64,000 bases of DNA from the NCBI GenBank assembly GCA_965276765.1, contig OZ255627.1:5022001-5086000 (forward strand), given 5' to 3'. The translations under genes were made by a program, and so were the position numbers. Positions 8,150 to 19,650 of the stretch are shown in pieces. This stretch comes from G965276765 sp965276765 (GTDB lineage: Bacteria; Actinomycetota; Acidimicrobiia; Acidimicrobiales; Palsa-688). Position 1 is the first letter of the stretch, and every line of letters begins with the position of its first letter. Below the pieces are notes generated by a model. The model made no database searches. It had not been told where the DNA came from and saw nothing but the letters and a program-made list of their open reading frames with translations.

Positions 8150-8995
8150 GTGGCTGACCGAGGCGACATGGAGCCCTTCGCCTTCGCCGCTCGAGCCGCC
8201 GAAGCGGTGGCGAAGCTCACGGGCAAACCGAACCACGATGCGGCTGTGGTCCTCGGGTCGGGTTGGCTACCCGCCGTCGAAGCACTCGGTCCTGCCGACT
8301 GCGAGATGGCCGGCGATCGCCTCCCCGGTTTCGTCGCCGGCACGGTCCCCGGCCATCCCGGCGGGCTCCGATCGGTCCGCATCGGCGACCATGACGTGCT
8401 CGTAGCCGTCGGCCGAATCCACCTCTACGAGGGTCACAGGCCCGATGCGGTGGTCCACGCCGTGCGCACGGCGGTCCTGGCGGGCGCCGCCACGGTCGTG
8501 TTGACCAACGCCGCCGGCGGGATGGATCCCGGCTACACGCCGGGCCAGGCCGTCCTCATCCGAGATCACATCAACCTCATCGGCGCCTCCCCTCTCGCCG
8601 GGCCACCGCCCCCACCGACACGACCGGGGCGCTTCGTCGACCTGAGCGACCTGTACCCGGTGCGACTCCGGCGCCTTGCCCACGAAGCGGCCGCCGACAC
8701 CGGATGGGTGCTTCCCGAGGGCGTGTACGCCGCCGTTCCCGGGCCCCACTACGAGACCCCGGCGGAAGTGACCATGCTGCGGCGGGCCGGGGCCGATCTG
8801 GTCGGCATGTCCACGGTCCTTGAGGCCATCGCTGCCCACCACCTCGGCGCCTCGGTGCTCGGGCTTTCGGTCGTGACCAACCTGGCCGCCGGCGTCGGCG
8901 AAGCGCCGCTCGACCACGCCGATGTCCTCGCCACCGGCGCCGCGGCCGCCCCACGCCTGGGGACGTTGCTCCGTGCCGTCATCGAGCGCCTCTGA
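8150..8995 (+). CDS. punA: Purine nucleoside phosphorylase (trimeric type)
   Basis: The enzyme phosphorolyses inosine and guanosine to base and ribose 1-phosphate. Motifs of the low-molecular-mass trimeric class appear in order: VVLGSGWLP (phosphate loop), RIHLYEGH, TNAAGGMDPGYTPGQAVLI, GPHYETPAEV and GMSTVLEAIAAHH, followed by VVTNLAAG. GTG 8150 has AGGA eight bases upstream; ATG 8168, with GAGG four bases upstream, is an alternative six codons later. It is divergent from the 600-residue gene, leaving only about 35 bases for both promoters, and it converges on the ABC importer. Confidence 0.94.
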   Translation: MADRGDMEPFAFAARAAEAVAKLTGKPNHDAAVVLGSGWLPAVEALGPADCEMAGDRLPGFVAGTVPGHPGGLRSVRIGDHDVLVAVGRIHLYEGHRPDAVVHAVRTAVLAGAATVVLTNAAGGMDPGYTPGQAVLIRDHINLIGASPLAGPPPPPTRPGRFVDLSDLYPVRLRRLAHEAAADTGWVLPEGVYAAVPGPHYETPAEVTMLRRAGADLVGMSTVLEAIAAHHLGASVLGLSVVTNLAAGVGEAPLDHADVLATGAAAAPRLGTLLRAVIERL

Positions 8996-9002
8996 CGCCG
9001 AC

Positions 9003-9021
9003 CGGGACAAGGTCCGTCCCG
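9003..9021. terminator. Small hairpin between convergent punA and ABC permease genes
   Basis: CGGGAC (9003-9008) and GTCCCG (9016-9021) pair across a 7-base loop just after the punA stop. There is no T tract, so terminator function is only suggested by its place between convergent genes. Confidence 0.3.
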
Positions 9022-9081
9022 ATGCGGAACAACTGGCGCGGCCGCTGTCGATGAGACCTTGGTGCGCTTAGGCGCGACGCT

Positions 9082-10361
9082 TCATTGTCGCTCGTAGGGC
9101 AACCCGTCGGCCGCCGGTGGGCGAACCCGTCCGACGAGGCCGGCGACGGCGACGATGGTGATGATGTAGGGAAGCATCAACAGGAACGGGGTCGGGATCG
9201 GCGTGTTGAGCAGGCCGAGCGAGCTCTGCAAGGAGTTGGCGAAACCGAAGAGCAGCGTCGCCCCCGCCGCCGCGATCGGGCGCCAACCTCCGAAGATCAT
9301 GGCGGCCAGCGCGACGTAGCCCAGCCCTGCGGTCATCTCCGAGCTGAACTGCCCGGTCGAACCGATGGTGAATGCCGCTCCGCCGAGGCCGCCGATCGCC
9401 CCGCCGATGATGACGTTTCGATAGCGCACACCGAGGACTCCGATGCCCACGCTCGCGGCCGCATCGGGATGCTCGCCGACGGCGCGCACCCGCAGTCCCC
9501 AACGGGTCCGCGTCAGACCGACCTGGATCACGATCAGGAGAACGACGGCTAGGTAGAAGAAGACGTTTTGCTGGAACAGGATCGGCCCGAGGATCGGGAT
9601 GCGGTCGACCAGCGGGATGGCGACGGGGCGAAAGACGGATGGGCTGTTGAGACTGCTCTGATGGTTGTTGAGCACCTGCTCGGTGAGGAAGTTGGTGAGG
9701 CCGGTCGCGAAGGTGACGATGACAACGCCGACGATGATCTGATCGGCCTGATAACGAAGGGCGAGAAAGGCAAGCAGGGCGCCCATGGCCGCACCGGCGG
9801 CGGCACCGCCGAGCATGCCGAGCCACAGGTTGTGGGTCACCGAGCCGATCATGGCCCCGAGAAACGCCCCGGCGAGAAACTGACCTTCGATGGCGATGTT
9901 GACGACACCCGAACGCTCGCACATCACTCCCGAGAGCGCACCGAAGAGCAGCGGCACGGCGTCGACGAGGGTCGTGGCGAGCAGACCCACGAGACTGACC
10001 TGGGCGCCGCGAGCGGCCCAGACCACCAGGGCGAGACCGAAGGTGGCGATCCCGATGGTGAGCACGAGGTAGGGGCGACCCCCGAAGGCGGGGAGGAGCA
10101 GGGCTGCGCCGCAGAGGATGCTGAGACCGGCGAGGATGGCGTCGGTCAACCGGACGGGGAGGTGCAGCGGCGACAGGTGGACAGCGTGGGCGGAGTTGAG
10201 CTCGAGCACGGCGTGCTGGCCGATGGGCACGTTGAAGGCGAAAGCCCAGAGCCCGAGGGCGCCGATGACGAGCAGGAAGAGCCCCAGGCTCCGGCGCCGG
10301 CCGGCGGCGAGCTGGCGCCGGGCGGCCCGTCGCTTGGGTTGAGGAGGAGTCGCGGTCGTGG

Positions 10362-10365
<4 letters not shown>
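9082..10365 (-). CDS. Nucleoside ABC transporter, permease subunit 2
   Basis: This 427-residue integral membrane protein is of the BPD_transp_2 family that pairs with BMP-type binding proteins. An N-terminal basic segment is followed by about ten hydrophobic helices. The conserved cytoplasmic loop GVRYRNVIIGGAIGGLGGA is preceded by an EHPDAAASVGI block, which contacts the ATPase in this family. The motif CERSGVVNIAIEGQFL is characteristic of NupQ/YufQ-like permeases. Its start overlaps the stop of the upstream permease by four bases. With its partners it would import purine and pyrimidine nucleosides, which agrees with the neighbouring salvage enzymes. Confidence 0.92.
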
Positions 10366-11584
<1,219 letters not shown>

Positions 11585-11588
<4 letters not shown>

Positions 11589-13105
11589 GAGACCCTCTGG
11601 CCCGACGGGGAGACGCCCGCCATCAGCATGCCAAGCTCCTCTCTCGGGGTCTCCGGCGTGGCGTAGCCACTGATCCGACCGCGGTACATCACCGCGATCC
11701 TGTCGGCAACGGCGACGACCTCGTCGAGCTCGGCCGATACGAGGAGCACGGCGGTGCCCTTGTCTCGCTCTTCGATCAGGCGCCGATGGACGGTCTCGAT
11801 GGATCCCACGTCGAGACCCCTCGTGGGCTGGGCCGCCACGAGGACCCTGAGGGGTCGGGAGAACTCCCGGGCGAGCACAACCTTCTGCTGATTGCCGCCC
11901 GAGAGGGTGGATGCGGGGGCGGCGCCAGACGAGACCCGTATGTCGAACTCCTTCAGGCGCGTGGCGGCGTTGTCGCGCACCGCCCGACGGTTCAGGCGGA
12001 TGCCGCGCGCGAACGGCGCCCGGTCGTAGAGGTCGAGCATCAGGTTCTCGGCCACGGAGAACCCGAGGATGAGCCCCTCTCTCTGGCGGTCCTCTGGCAC
12101 GTGGCCGACTCCTGCGGCCAGTAGGTCGTGGGGCCGGGCTCCGGTGAGGTCGGAGCCGTCGACGACGACGCGACCCCCGACGGGCGACGCCAGCCCCGTG
12201 AGGGCGCGGACCAACTCCGTCTGGCCGTTGCCCTGGACGCCGGCGACGGCCAGGATCTCCCCGGCGCGCACAGAGAATCCGACGCCGTCGACGGCGATGG
12301 CACCCCGGTCGTCGAGGACCCGCAGACCCTCGACGTCGAGCAGCACGGGGCCGGGCTGCGACGTCTCCTTGGGAACGGTGAAGTTCACGGCCCTTCCCAC
12401 CATCATCGTGGCGAGCTCGGACTCGCTCGTCTCCGACGGGGTGACCGTGCCGACCACCTCGCCCTGGCGCAGGACGGTGATCCGGTCGGCGACGGCGAGC
12501 ACCTCGCCCAGCTTGTGGGTGATGAACAGCATCGACCGGCCGGCGGTTCGCAGCGATCGCATCACCGAGAAGAGCTCCTCGCTCTCTTGGGGTGTGAGCA
12601 CGGCCGTCGGCTCGTCGAGGATCAGGAGCCGGGCATCGCGAAGCAGCGCCTTGAGGATCTCCACCCGTTGCTGCAGGCCGACAGGGAGGTCCTCCACCTT
12701 CGTGTCAGGATCGACGTCGAGCCCGAAGGTCTCAGCCACATCGGTGATCCGCGCCCTCGCCTTGCAACGGTCGAGAAACCCCCCTCGCCGGGTCGGCTCG
12801 TCGCCCAGCATGATGTTTTCTGCGACCGTGAACACGGGGACGAGCTTGAAGTGCTGGTGAACCATGCCGATACCGGCCCTGAGGGCGTCGGCGGGAGAGC
12901 CGAAGTGGACCACGTCGCCGTCGATGAGGACGTCGCCTCCGTCCTGTCGGTACAGGCCGAAGAGGACGTTCATGAGCGTCGTCTTGCCGGCTCCGTTCTC
13001 CCCGAGGAGAGCGTGGATCTCACCGGGACCTACGGTAAGATCCACCTCCCTGTTTGCCACCAGGGGCCCGAACCGCTTTGTGACCCCTCGAAGCTCGAGC
13101 TCCAC
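11585..13105 (-). CDS. Nucleoside ABC transporter, double ATP-binding protein
   Basis: This 506-residue protein has two ABC modules, as in ribose and nucleoside importers. Module 1 has Walker A GENGAGKTT near residue 37, the signature region LPVGLQQRVEI and Walker B LLILDEPTAVLT. Module 2 has the usual degenerate Walker A GVQGNGQTE, the signature LSGGNQQKV and AAQPTRGLDVGS. It lies 12 bases downstream of the binding-protein gene and overlaps the permease by four bases. It would energise nucleoside uptake at the inner face of the membrane. Confidence 0.94.
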
Positions 13106-13117
13106 CGAGACCTAGCC

Positions 13118-14296
13118 CTACCCGACCGGGTACTTGGTGGCATCAACCGAGATCTTGCCCTTCTCGATGCCGGTCTTGATGGTCGCCAGAGCGGTCTTGA
13201 CCGACGCCGGGATCTTGCCGGCGAAGTCGTGGTACGGCGAGAGGGTCACGCCACCGTTGGCGAGGGTGCCGATGTAGTTGCCACCCTGCGATTTGCCTTT
13301 GGCGGCGTCGAGGACGGCGTTTTTCACCGACGTCTGTATGCCCTTGGTGACGCTGGTGAGAAAGAGGCTGCAGTACTGGGGCGCCGAGGTGCACCCGTCG
13401 GTGTCGACCCACTCCATGTAATGCCCGCTCCCGGCCTGCTTGACCGCTTGGGCCGCACCGAGTCCGACCGACCCGGCCACGGGGAAGACGATGTCGGCCC
13501 CGTTGTTGATCAGGTTCTGGGTGACGACCTTGCCCTGAGACTGATCGGTGAAGCTTCCCGTGAACTCACCTTTCTTGGTGTTGGGATCCCATCCGAGGAC
13601 CTTGACGCTGGCGTGGTTCTTCTGGTCGAAATACCGAACGCCAGCGACGAAGCCGTTCATGTAGATCGTGACGGTCGGGATGTTTTGTCCGCCAAACGTG
13701 CCGACCGTCTTGGACTTCGACATGGCCGCAGCCAGATAGCCACCGAGAAACGCATCCTGGTCCGTCTCGTAGGTCAGCGCCCGCACATTCTTCAGCGCCG
13801 GGCTGTACTCGTTGTCGACGATGGCAAAATGAGAGCCGGCGTTGGCCTTGGCCGCGTTCTGCGTAGCCTGGGCCATCAGGAAGCCGACGGTCACGATGAT
13901 GCCGCACTTCTCGTTGATGAAGGCCTGAATGTTGGGCACGTAGTCACTCGACGAGTTGGATTGCAGGTACTTGACCGTCACGCTCTTGTCGGCGCTGTGA
14001 GCTTCCTGCATCCCCTGCCACGACGCCGCGTTGAACGACCGGTCGTCGATGCCGCCCGTATCGGTCACCATGCACCCGACGAAGCTGCCGCTCGTCGTCG
14101 CCTTCCCGCCCGAGGCCGTTGTCGCCGATGACCCGGTCGTGGTCGACGACCCGCACCCGACGGCCACGATGGCGATCGTGGCCAGGGTCGCCGCCGCCGT
14201 CAGTCTGGGGCGGTGGCGCCGACCGATTCGCTCCAATTGTCCACCCCTCTGTCCCCTGGCGTGTCGCACGTGGCTCCCCTTTGTGATCGGCCTCAT
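13118..14296 (-). CDS. BMP-family nucleoside-binding lipoprotein
   Basis: The first gene of the importer operon encodes a 392-residue extracellular binding protein. A long basic n-region, a hydrophobic segment and the lipobox AVGC predict lipidation around residue 49, followed by a serine/threonine-rich linker. The mature protein begins with GCMVTDTGGIDDRSFN and WQGMQEA, the signature of the BMP/PnrA family that binds purine nucleosides. ATG 14296 has AAAGGG a few bases upstream; a later start is possible because the n-region is unusually long. Confidence 0.93.
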   Translation of the reverse strand: MRPITKGSHVRHARGQRGGQLERIGRRHRPRLTAAATLATIAIVAVGCGSSTTTGSSATTASGGKATTSGSFVGCMVTDTGGIDDRSFNAASWQGMQEAHSADKSVTVKYLQSNSSSDYVPNIQAFINEKCGIIVTVGFLMAQATQNAAKANAGSHFAIVDNEYSPALKNVRALTYETDQDAFLGGYLAAAMSKSKTVGTFGGQNIPTVTIYMNGFVAGVRYFDQKNHASVKVLGWDPNTKKGEFTGSFTDQSQGKVVTQNLINNGADIVFPVAGSVGLGAAQAVKQAGSGHYMEWVDTDGCTSAPQYCSLFLTSVTKGIQTSVKNAVLDAAKGKSQGGNYIGTLANGGVTLSPYHDFAGKIPASVKTALATIKTGIEKGKISVDATKYPVG

Positions 14297-14420
14297 CGGA
14301 CCCTTTCGCCGCGACGGTAGTTCGTGCGGAAGTGACCCGGGTTCATCCGCCCCCGGACCCCGGAGGGACCAGTTGCCCCAGGGGATGCGCCGGCCGGCCG
14401 CCGACCGTCATGATGTGGTC

Positions 14421-15803
14421 ATGGCGAGACGGGGTCAGAAGAGCGAGCGCCTCCGGGTGCCGCAGCCCCTGATCAAGCGACGCCTGCCATCAGGGCGAGG
14501 GGCGATGGAACAGCCCAACGTCACCGGTGACGGTGAGGCGGCGCTGAGCCCGAAGTTCTGGCTCGCGCTGGCCCTGACCGGTGTGGCGACCGGGCTCTTC
14601 GGAGCTTTGATGATGCTGATCCTCTTTCACTTTCAGTACTGGGCCTTCGGCTACCGAACCGGCAGCCTCCAAGCCGGCGTGGAGCGGGCCTCGGCTCTCC
14701 GTCGGGTGAGCTCCCTGCTCATCGCCGGCGCCTTCGGCGGGGTCGCCTGGTATGCCTTGCGCAAGTACACGAAGGGGGAGAAGTCGGATGTCGACGACGA
14801 GATATGGAACGGCGAAGGGCGCCTTTCGTTTCGGCGGTGTTTCGCCACGTCGGTGATCTCCGAGATTGTCATCGGGATGGGCGCTTCGATCGGCCGGGAG
14901 GCCGCGCCCAAACTGCTCGGCGGAGCATCGGCAAGCGTCGCTTCGGGCTGGTTCGGCCTGTCGCCGGCGCAGCGGCGTCTGCTCGTAGCCTGCGGCGGCG
15001 GTGCCGGTCTCGCCGCCGTCTACAACGTGCCGCTCGGGGGAGCGCTGTTCGGTGCCGAGATCCTCTGCGGCAGCATCGCGCTCCCGACCGTGCTCCCGGC
15101 CCTCGCCTGCTCGTTTATCGCGACCGCCACCGCATGGGTCTACCTGCCCGAGCATGCCACCTACGTCGGGATCCCGAACTATCACTTCTCGGCCACGCTG
15201 CTCGTGTGGTCGTTGATCTTCGGACCGGTCATCGGGCTGCTTTCCGCCGGCTACGTTCGAGGGATCGGCTGGATGTCACACCACCAGATCACCGGCCGCA
15301 AGGCTCTGTTCGCGCCGCTCGTCGCCTTTGGGATCCTCGGTCTGATCGGGATCAAGTACCCCCAGCTTTTCGGCAACGGCAAGGACATGGCGCACAGCGC
15401 ATTCATCGGTGCGGGCAGCCTTGCCCTCCTCTTCGCGCTCTTCGCGCTCAAGCCCATCGTCACGTCTCTGTGCCTGGCGAGCGGCGCTTCGGGCGGCCTC
15501 TTCACCCCGGTCCTGAGCACCGGGGCCGTACTCGGCGGATTCCTCGGCCAGGTCTGGTCCCTTGCCTGGCCCGGCTCACCCGTCGGCGCCTTCGCCATGG
15601 TCGGCGCCGCGGCGATGATCGGCGCGTCGATGCAGGCACCGCTAACCGGCCTGCTCCTCGTCCTCGAGCTCACACACAGCGGCTTCGAGCTCATGGTCCC
15701 GATGATTGCAGCGACCGTGACCGCGACTGCCGTCAGCCGCTACATCGACGGATATTCGATCTACTCCGCCCGCCTGGCCGCCGCCGTGCCGCCCCCCGCA
15801 TGA
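14421..15803 (+). CDS. CLC-type chloride channel / proton antiporter
   Basis: The product is a polytopic membrane protein of about 460 residues with ten or more hydrophobic helices. The second CLC filter motif is recognisable as GMGASIGREAAPK and the third as ASGASGGLFTPVLSTG; VYNVPLGGALFGAE matches the helix after the filter. The usual first motif GSGIP is replaced by a divergent EIWNGEGRL stretch, so ion selectivity should not be assumed. ATG 14421 gives a basic N-terminus; ATG 14505 with a purine-rich upstream region is equally plausible. It stands alone, divergent from the nucleoside importer. Confidence 0.88.
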   Translation: MARRGQKSERLRVPQPLIKRRLPSGRGAMEQPNVTGDGEAALSPKFWLALALTGVATGLFGALMMLILFHFQYWAFGYRTGSLQAGVERASALRRVSSLLIAGAFGGVAWYALRKYTKGEKSDVDDEIWNGEGRLSFRRCFATSVISEIVIGMGASIGREAAPKLLGGASASVASGWFGLSPAQRRLLVACGGGAGLAAVYNVPLGGALFGAEILCGSIALPTVLPALACSFIATATAWVYLPEHATYVGIPNYHFSATLLVWSLIFGPVIGLLSAGYVRGIGWMSHHQITGRKALFAPLVAFGILGLIGIKYPQLFGNGKDMAHSAFIGAGSLALLFALFALKPIVTSLCLASGASGGLFTPVLSTGAVLGGFLGQVWSLAWPGSPVGAFAMVGAAAMIGASMQAPLTGLLLVLELTHSGFELMVPMIAATVTATAVSRYIDGYSIYSARLAAAVPPPA

Positions 15804-15930
15804 GCTCGGCGCGGCCAGGGCGTCATTGCCCCGGTCCAGCCACCTCGGCCTCGGCCCAGGCCGCGTGAATGCTGGATCTCAGCACCGTCGATTAGACAGG
15901 GGACGAAGAGTTTCCCCCTAAGGAGCACAG

Positions 15931-17484
15931 ATGCGCGCGGCAGGGTCCCACGTGAAGCGCTCGCCCCACCGGCGGGCCTTGCGCCGTTGGCCTCGACGGC
16001 TTTTGATCACGTCCAACCTGTTGGTGGCCGTGGTCCTCATCGCGTCTGCGTTCGGCTACGGGTACGTCCGGTACCGCTTCGATTCCATCAAGACGGGTTC
16101 TCCGGTCGGTCTCGACCCTTCCGACGGCGCCGTAGGCGGCCGCAGCGGCACGGCCCCAACCGCCGGTGGCCTCTCGCCCGAGAACATCCTCCTCATCGGC
16201 AACGAGACCCGTGCCGGGCAGACCAAGGTCAACTTCGGCAACGCCGCACAGCTCACCGGGACGCTGAGCGACATCATCATGATCCTGCATCTCGATCCGA
16301 TGAAGAAGACGGCGTCGATCATCTCCATCCCTCGTGACGTGTTCGCCCCCATGCCGTCGGGAAGCCCGGTCGGCGCCTACCAGAAGATCGATGCCGCACT
16401 CAACGACGGCAAGATGGGTCCCAACAACCTGGCGACGGCCATCACCCAGGACTTCGGCATCCCGATCAACCATTACGTCGAGGTCGACTTCGACGGCTTC
16501 TTGCAGACGGTGGACTCGCTCGGAGGTATCAAGGTCGATTTCCCGCAGCGTCTCTTCGACGCCTATTCTGGCCTCGACATCTCCCACACCGGCTGTCAGC
16601 TGATCCACGGTCAGCAGGCGCTCGCCATGGTCCGCTCCCGGCATCTGCAGTACGACCCGCCGGGCGTCTCGCCAGACGATCACGCCGCCTGGCCGTACGA
16701 CCAGGAATCCGACCTGTCACGGATCGTTCGCGACCACACGTTCATCCGCATCCTCGCCTCGACCGCCAAGTCGGAGGGGCTGACCAACCCCCTGAAAGCG
16801 AACGCCTTCCTGGCGTCGGTCCTGAACCAGCTCACCATTGATCCCGGGTTGAAGAACCAGCTCATAAAGCTGATCGTGCACTATCGGAATGTCAACCCGT
16901 TCTCGTCCGCCGAGACCACAATTCCCGTCACGCAGGTCGCGGGCGCCGGCAATGCCGGCTACGTCTACAACGGTGTCAACGCCGGTCAGGTCGAGTTCGC
17001 CGACCAACCCGCCGATATCAACGCCATCGACAAGTGGGATGCGGGAGCGATCCCGGCACCGGTGAAGCCGGGGGCCGTCCGGATCTCCAACATCGCCGGC
17101 ACCAACCAATTGGCGGCCACTACTGGCTCGGCGCTGCGAGCCGACGGATTCCACGTCGCCGCCGAGACCACAGGCACGGTCCCCGGCAGCGAGTCCGAGA
17201 CGCTCGTGCAATACCACCCCGGCCAACTGGCCGAAGGGATCTCCGTGTTCAAGAAGCTCAGAGGAGCCGTGATCCTGCAATCCGTTGCCAGCGTGCCGGC
17301 CGGCATGGTCGACGTCGAGGCCGGATCGACCCTTGCCGTCCAACCCCCGACTCCCAAGCATGTCGGAGCCAGGCGCAGCGCCGGCTCGGCCGGTCGGGCT
17401 GCGAGAGCGGCGCCGACCCCGGGAAGCCAAAAAGCGAGCTCATCGAAGGACCAGACAACTCCGTACGACCCGCGCCCGTGCTGA
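15931..17484 (+). CDS. LytR-CpsA-Psr (LCP) family cell-wall glycopolymer transferase
   Basis: This 517-residue protein has a short basic cytoplasmic N-terminus, one transmembrane helix at about residues 26-48 and an extracellular LCP domain (about residues 80-260). SDIIMILHLDP, IPRDVF and LAMVRSRHL with the conserved arginines are visible. A second extracellular segment (about 380-450) resembles the LytR_C domain. The family attaches teichoic-acid-like polymers or arabinogalactan to peptidoglycan. AAGGAG lies five bases before the ATG. The Ala/Ser/Pro-rich tail overlaps the start of the next gene. Confidence 0.92.
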   Translation: MRAAGSHVKRSPHRRALRRWPRRLLITSNLLVAVVLIASAFGYGYVRYRFDSIKTGSPVGLDPSDGAVGGRSGTAPTAGGLSPENILLIGNETRAGQTKVNFGNAAQLTGTLSDIIMILHLDPMKKTASIISIPRDVFAPMPSGSPVGAYQKIDAALNDGKMGPNNLATAITQDFGIPINHYVEVDFDGFLQTVDSLGGIKVDFPQRLFDAYSGLDISHTGCQLIHGQQALAMVRSRHLQYDPPGVSPDDHAAWPYDQESDLSRIVRDHTFIRILASTAKSEGLTNPLKANAFLASVLNQLTIDPGLKNQLIKLIVHYRNVNPFSSAETTIPVTQVAGAGNAGYVYNGVNAGQVEFADQPADINAIDKWDAGAIPAPVKPGAVRISNIAGTNQLAATTGSALRADGFHVAAETTGTVPGSESETLVQYHPGQLAEGISVFKKLRGAVILQSVASVPAGMVDVEAGSTLAVQPPTPKHVGARRSAGSAGRAARAAPTPGSQKASSSKDQTTPYDPRPC

Positions 17485-18107
17485 GCCGACAGGGCGAGCT
17501 CGAGCTCGTGGACTGGCGGCGGAGCGTCGGGGAGCTCTATGCGGCCGTCCGAGCCCACGACAATCCGGAGATAGGACACGCCCTTTGGCGTGAAGGGCGC
17601 GACGAGCTCTTCACCGGCCACCCGCAGAGTCCGCTAGCTCCCGACGACCCCCTGCGCACAAGTGGGCTCCCGTACTGGCCCTACGACCCGGCCCTCCGCT
17701 TCGAGCTCCCCCTTCGGCCCACCCAACCAACCCGCCTCTCGGTACCGACCGGGGCCGACGGCATGACCGCGCTGCGCCGCGTCGGATGCCTCGACCTCCC
17801 GGCTCCACTGAACGCAACGGTGGCGGTGTGGTGGCTGGAGCAGTACGCCGGCGGCGTGTTCTTGCCTCTGGTCGACGCCAGCGCCGGCGACACCAGCTAT
17901 GGCGGCGGCCGCTACCTCCTCGACACGGCCAAGGGCTCCGACCTCGGCGGCGGCGACGGCCAGGTGGTCGTTGACCTGAACTTTCTGTACCACCCGTCCT
18001 GCCGGTACAGCGCAGCGTGGAAGTGCCCGCTCGCTCCGGCCGAGAACACCATCAGCGCAGCCGTCGGTGCCGGCGAACGCCTCCCGGATCCCCCGGAGAA
18101 GGCGTAG
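17478..18107 (+). CDS. DUF1684 family protein
   Basis: About 209 residues from GTG 17478, which overlaps the LCP stop. The family hallmark is at the C-terminus: a DLNFLYHPSC block, then WKCPLAPAEN and GAGERL. This corresponds to the D-F-N-x-A-Y-N-P-x-C ... C-P-L-P-P-x-E-N ... E-A-G-E pattern of DUF1684. The N-terminal part has the usual tryptophan-rich start (VDWRRSVGELYA, WREGRDELF). The function of the family is not established. Coupling to an LCP gene is unusual in my experience and may only reflect transcription from a shared promoter. Confidence 0.8.
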   Translation: MLSRQGELELVDWRRSVGELYAAVRAHDNPEIGHALWREGRDELFTGHPQSPLAPDDPLRTSGLPYWPYDPALRFELPLRPTQPTRLSVPTGADGMTALRRVGCLDLPAPLNATVAVWWLEQYAGGVFLPLVDASAGDTSYGGGRYLLDTAKGSDLGGGDGQVVVDLNFLYHPSCRYSAAWKCPLAPAENTISAAVGAGERLPDPPEKA

Positions 18108-18114
18108 GGGTACC

Positions 18115-19650
18115 TCAGGCGGAGGCCGGGCGGGGGGTCGGCGGCGCTGCGCCCACCTCCGAGACCTCGGTCGCCTCCAGGCCCTCGTCGAGCACGAGGG
18201 CCTCGCCCAGCCGCCGGCTGGTGGCCGGGGCCACGATCACCCCGATAACGGCAAGGGCAAGCCAGACGCCGGCAACGATCGGCAGCCAGAAGAGGGCGCC
18301 GGTCGGGTAGGGCACCACGTTGCGGTAGAGCGTGTAGACGAGCAGCACGATCCCGGCGAACGGCAGGAGGAGCTCGGCCACGCGCGCCTTGGTCGGCTCT
18401 CTCGCCACCCACGGCTGCACGAACAGAAACGCCGTCGCCCCGATGGTCACGAGGACGTAGGCAACGAGGATCAGCAGCGTGCCAATCTCCCCCGACCAGG
18501 CGAACACGTTCAGCGGTGCGGTGCCGACGATCCCGCCGAGAACGATCTCGATGACGACCTCCACTCCCACCACCATGGCCACGGCCACGAAGGGCGTGCC
18601 GAAACGGGGGGACAACCTGGCCACGGGGTGCTCAGGGGAGAGGCCGTCGCGAGCGAAGGAGTAGATGAGACGCGAGGCGCCGACGGCAGAGGCCATGGAG
18701 CACCCGAAAGCGCTGACGACGGTGCCGGCGATGATCAGGTCGCCGAACCAGTCGGCCACATACGAGCGTCCGAGGGTCCCGAGCAGCGCAGGCGACGCGT
18801 GGAAATGCGCCAGCTGTGCGGTCGACGTGCCGAAACCCATGACCTCGATGGCACTGATCACCACGTAGAAGACACCGATGATCGCCACCGTGGTGACGAT
18901 GGCCCGCGGGATGTCGCGGCGCGGGCGCGACGCCTCCCCTCCGAGGGCGGCGGCGGCCTCGAAGCCGGCAAACGAAAGGAACCCGAACACGACGCCGAGG
19001 AAGACGTTGGACGTCGTCACCCCCTTGGCCGGCGTGAACACGCTCAGCGTGAAGGGAAGATGCCCGGGCCCGCTGTGGCCGATGAGCTTGATCAGGACGA
19101 TCACTGCGGCGATGAGGATCAAGATGATCGTGACGCCCTCGAAGGAGAGGATCACGTTGGTGGCCTTGGCGGCGGGCACGGCCGCCAGGGCGCCGGCGAT
19201 CACGATGACCAGACCGCCGATCGTGTATGCCAGCCAGTTGGGATCGCTGTTGATGATGCCGGTGTCCTGGAGGAAGATCGTCCCGTAGATTCCGGCAGTG
19301 ACCGCGGTCAGCAGGGCAAAGAGGATGTAGGTGCCGGCCAATGCCCACCCGGCCACCACGCCCGTCCTGGCGCCGAGGGTGGCGCCGACGAGGCCGAGGA
19401 CGGATCCGGAGTTGTGGAAATGCTGCGACAGGCGCGAAAAGCCGTAGGCCACGAGCAGGGCACCCACCATTGAGATGAGGAAGGAAAGCGGGATGGCCCT
19501 CCCGACCGCAGCGATGGCACCCTGAGGGTTTATCGAGATGGCCATCGAAGGGGCCATGAGCCCGATCGAGAGCCCGATGACCTGCCAGAGCTTGAGGTTT
19601 CGTCGCAGGCCCGTGTCGGAAGGGCCGGCCTGCCCCTGATCGATCGTCAC
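18115..19650 (-). CDS. APC-superfamily amino-acid permease
   Basis: This 511-residue permease has about 12-14 hydrophobic segments. It begins with a short polar tail and then LKLWQVIGLSIGLMAPSMA, the first half-broken helix typical of APC transporters. The consensus loop FLSFAGFEAAAALGGE corresponds to the conserved G-F-E motif of helix 6, and SRPRRDIPRAI follows it. It is divergent from a glutamine-synthetase-like gene and an amidohydrolase, so the substrate may be an amino acid, amine or gamma-glutamyl compound handled by those enzymes; this is inference from context. Confidence 0.9.
   Translation of the reverse strand: MTIDQGQAGPSDTGLRRNLKLWQVIGLSIGLMAPSMAISINPQGAIAAVGRAIPLSFLISMVGALLVAYGFSRLSQHFHNSGSVLGLVGATLGARTGVVAGWALAGTYILFALLTAVTAGIYGTIFLQDTGIINSDPNWLAYTIGGLVIVIAGALAAVPAAKATNVILSFEGVTIILILIAAVIVLIKLIGHSGPGHLPFTLSVFTPAKGVTTSNVFLGVVFGFLSFAGFEAAAALGGEASRPRRDIPRAIVTTVAIIGVFYVVISAIEVMGFGTSTAQLAHFHASPALLGTLGRSYVADWFGDLIIAGTVVSAFGCSMASAVGASRLIYSFARDGLSPEHPVARLSPRFGTPFVAVAMVVGVEVVIEIVLGGIVGTAPLNVFAWSGEIGTLLILVAYVLVTIGATAFLFVQPWVAREPTKARVAELLLPFAGIVLLVYTLYRNVVPYPTGALFWLPIVAGVWLALAVIGVIVAPATSRRLGEALVLDEGLEATEVSEVGAAPPTPRPASA

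Noticed and set aside
12128..14131. 667-codon open frame on the plus strand opposite the nucleoside importer genes
   Set aside because: It is antisense to the ATPase and lipoprotein, which have clear motifs; its composition (Arg, Glu, Gly, Val, Asp) is that of a GC-rich antisense shadow.
18067..19473. 468-codon plus-strand frame opposite the APC permease
   Set aside because: Charged, repetitive shadow of a hydrophobic gene; the minus-strand permease is unmistakable.
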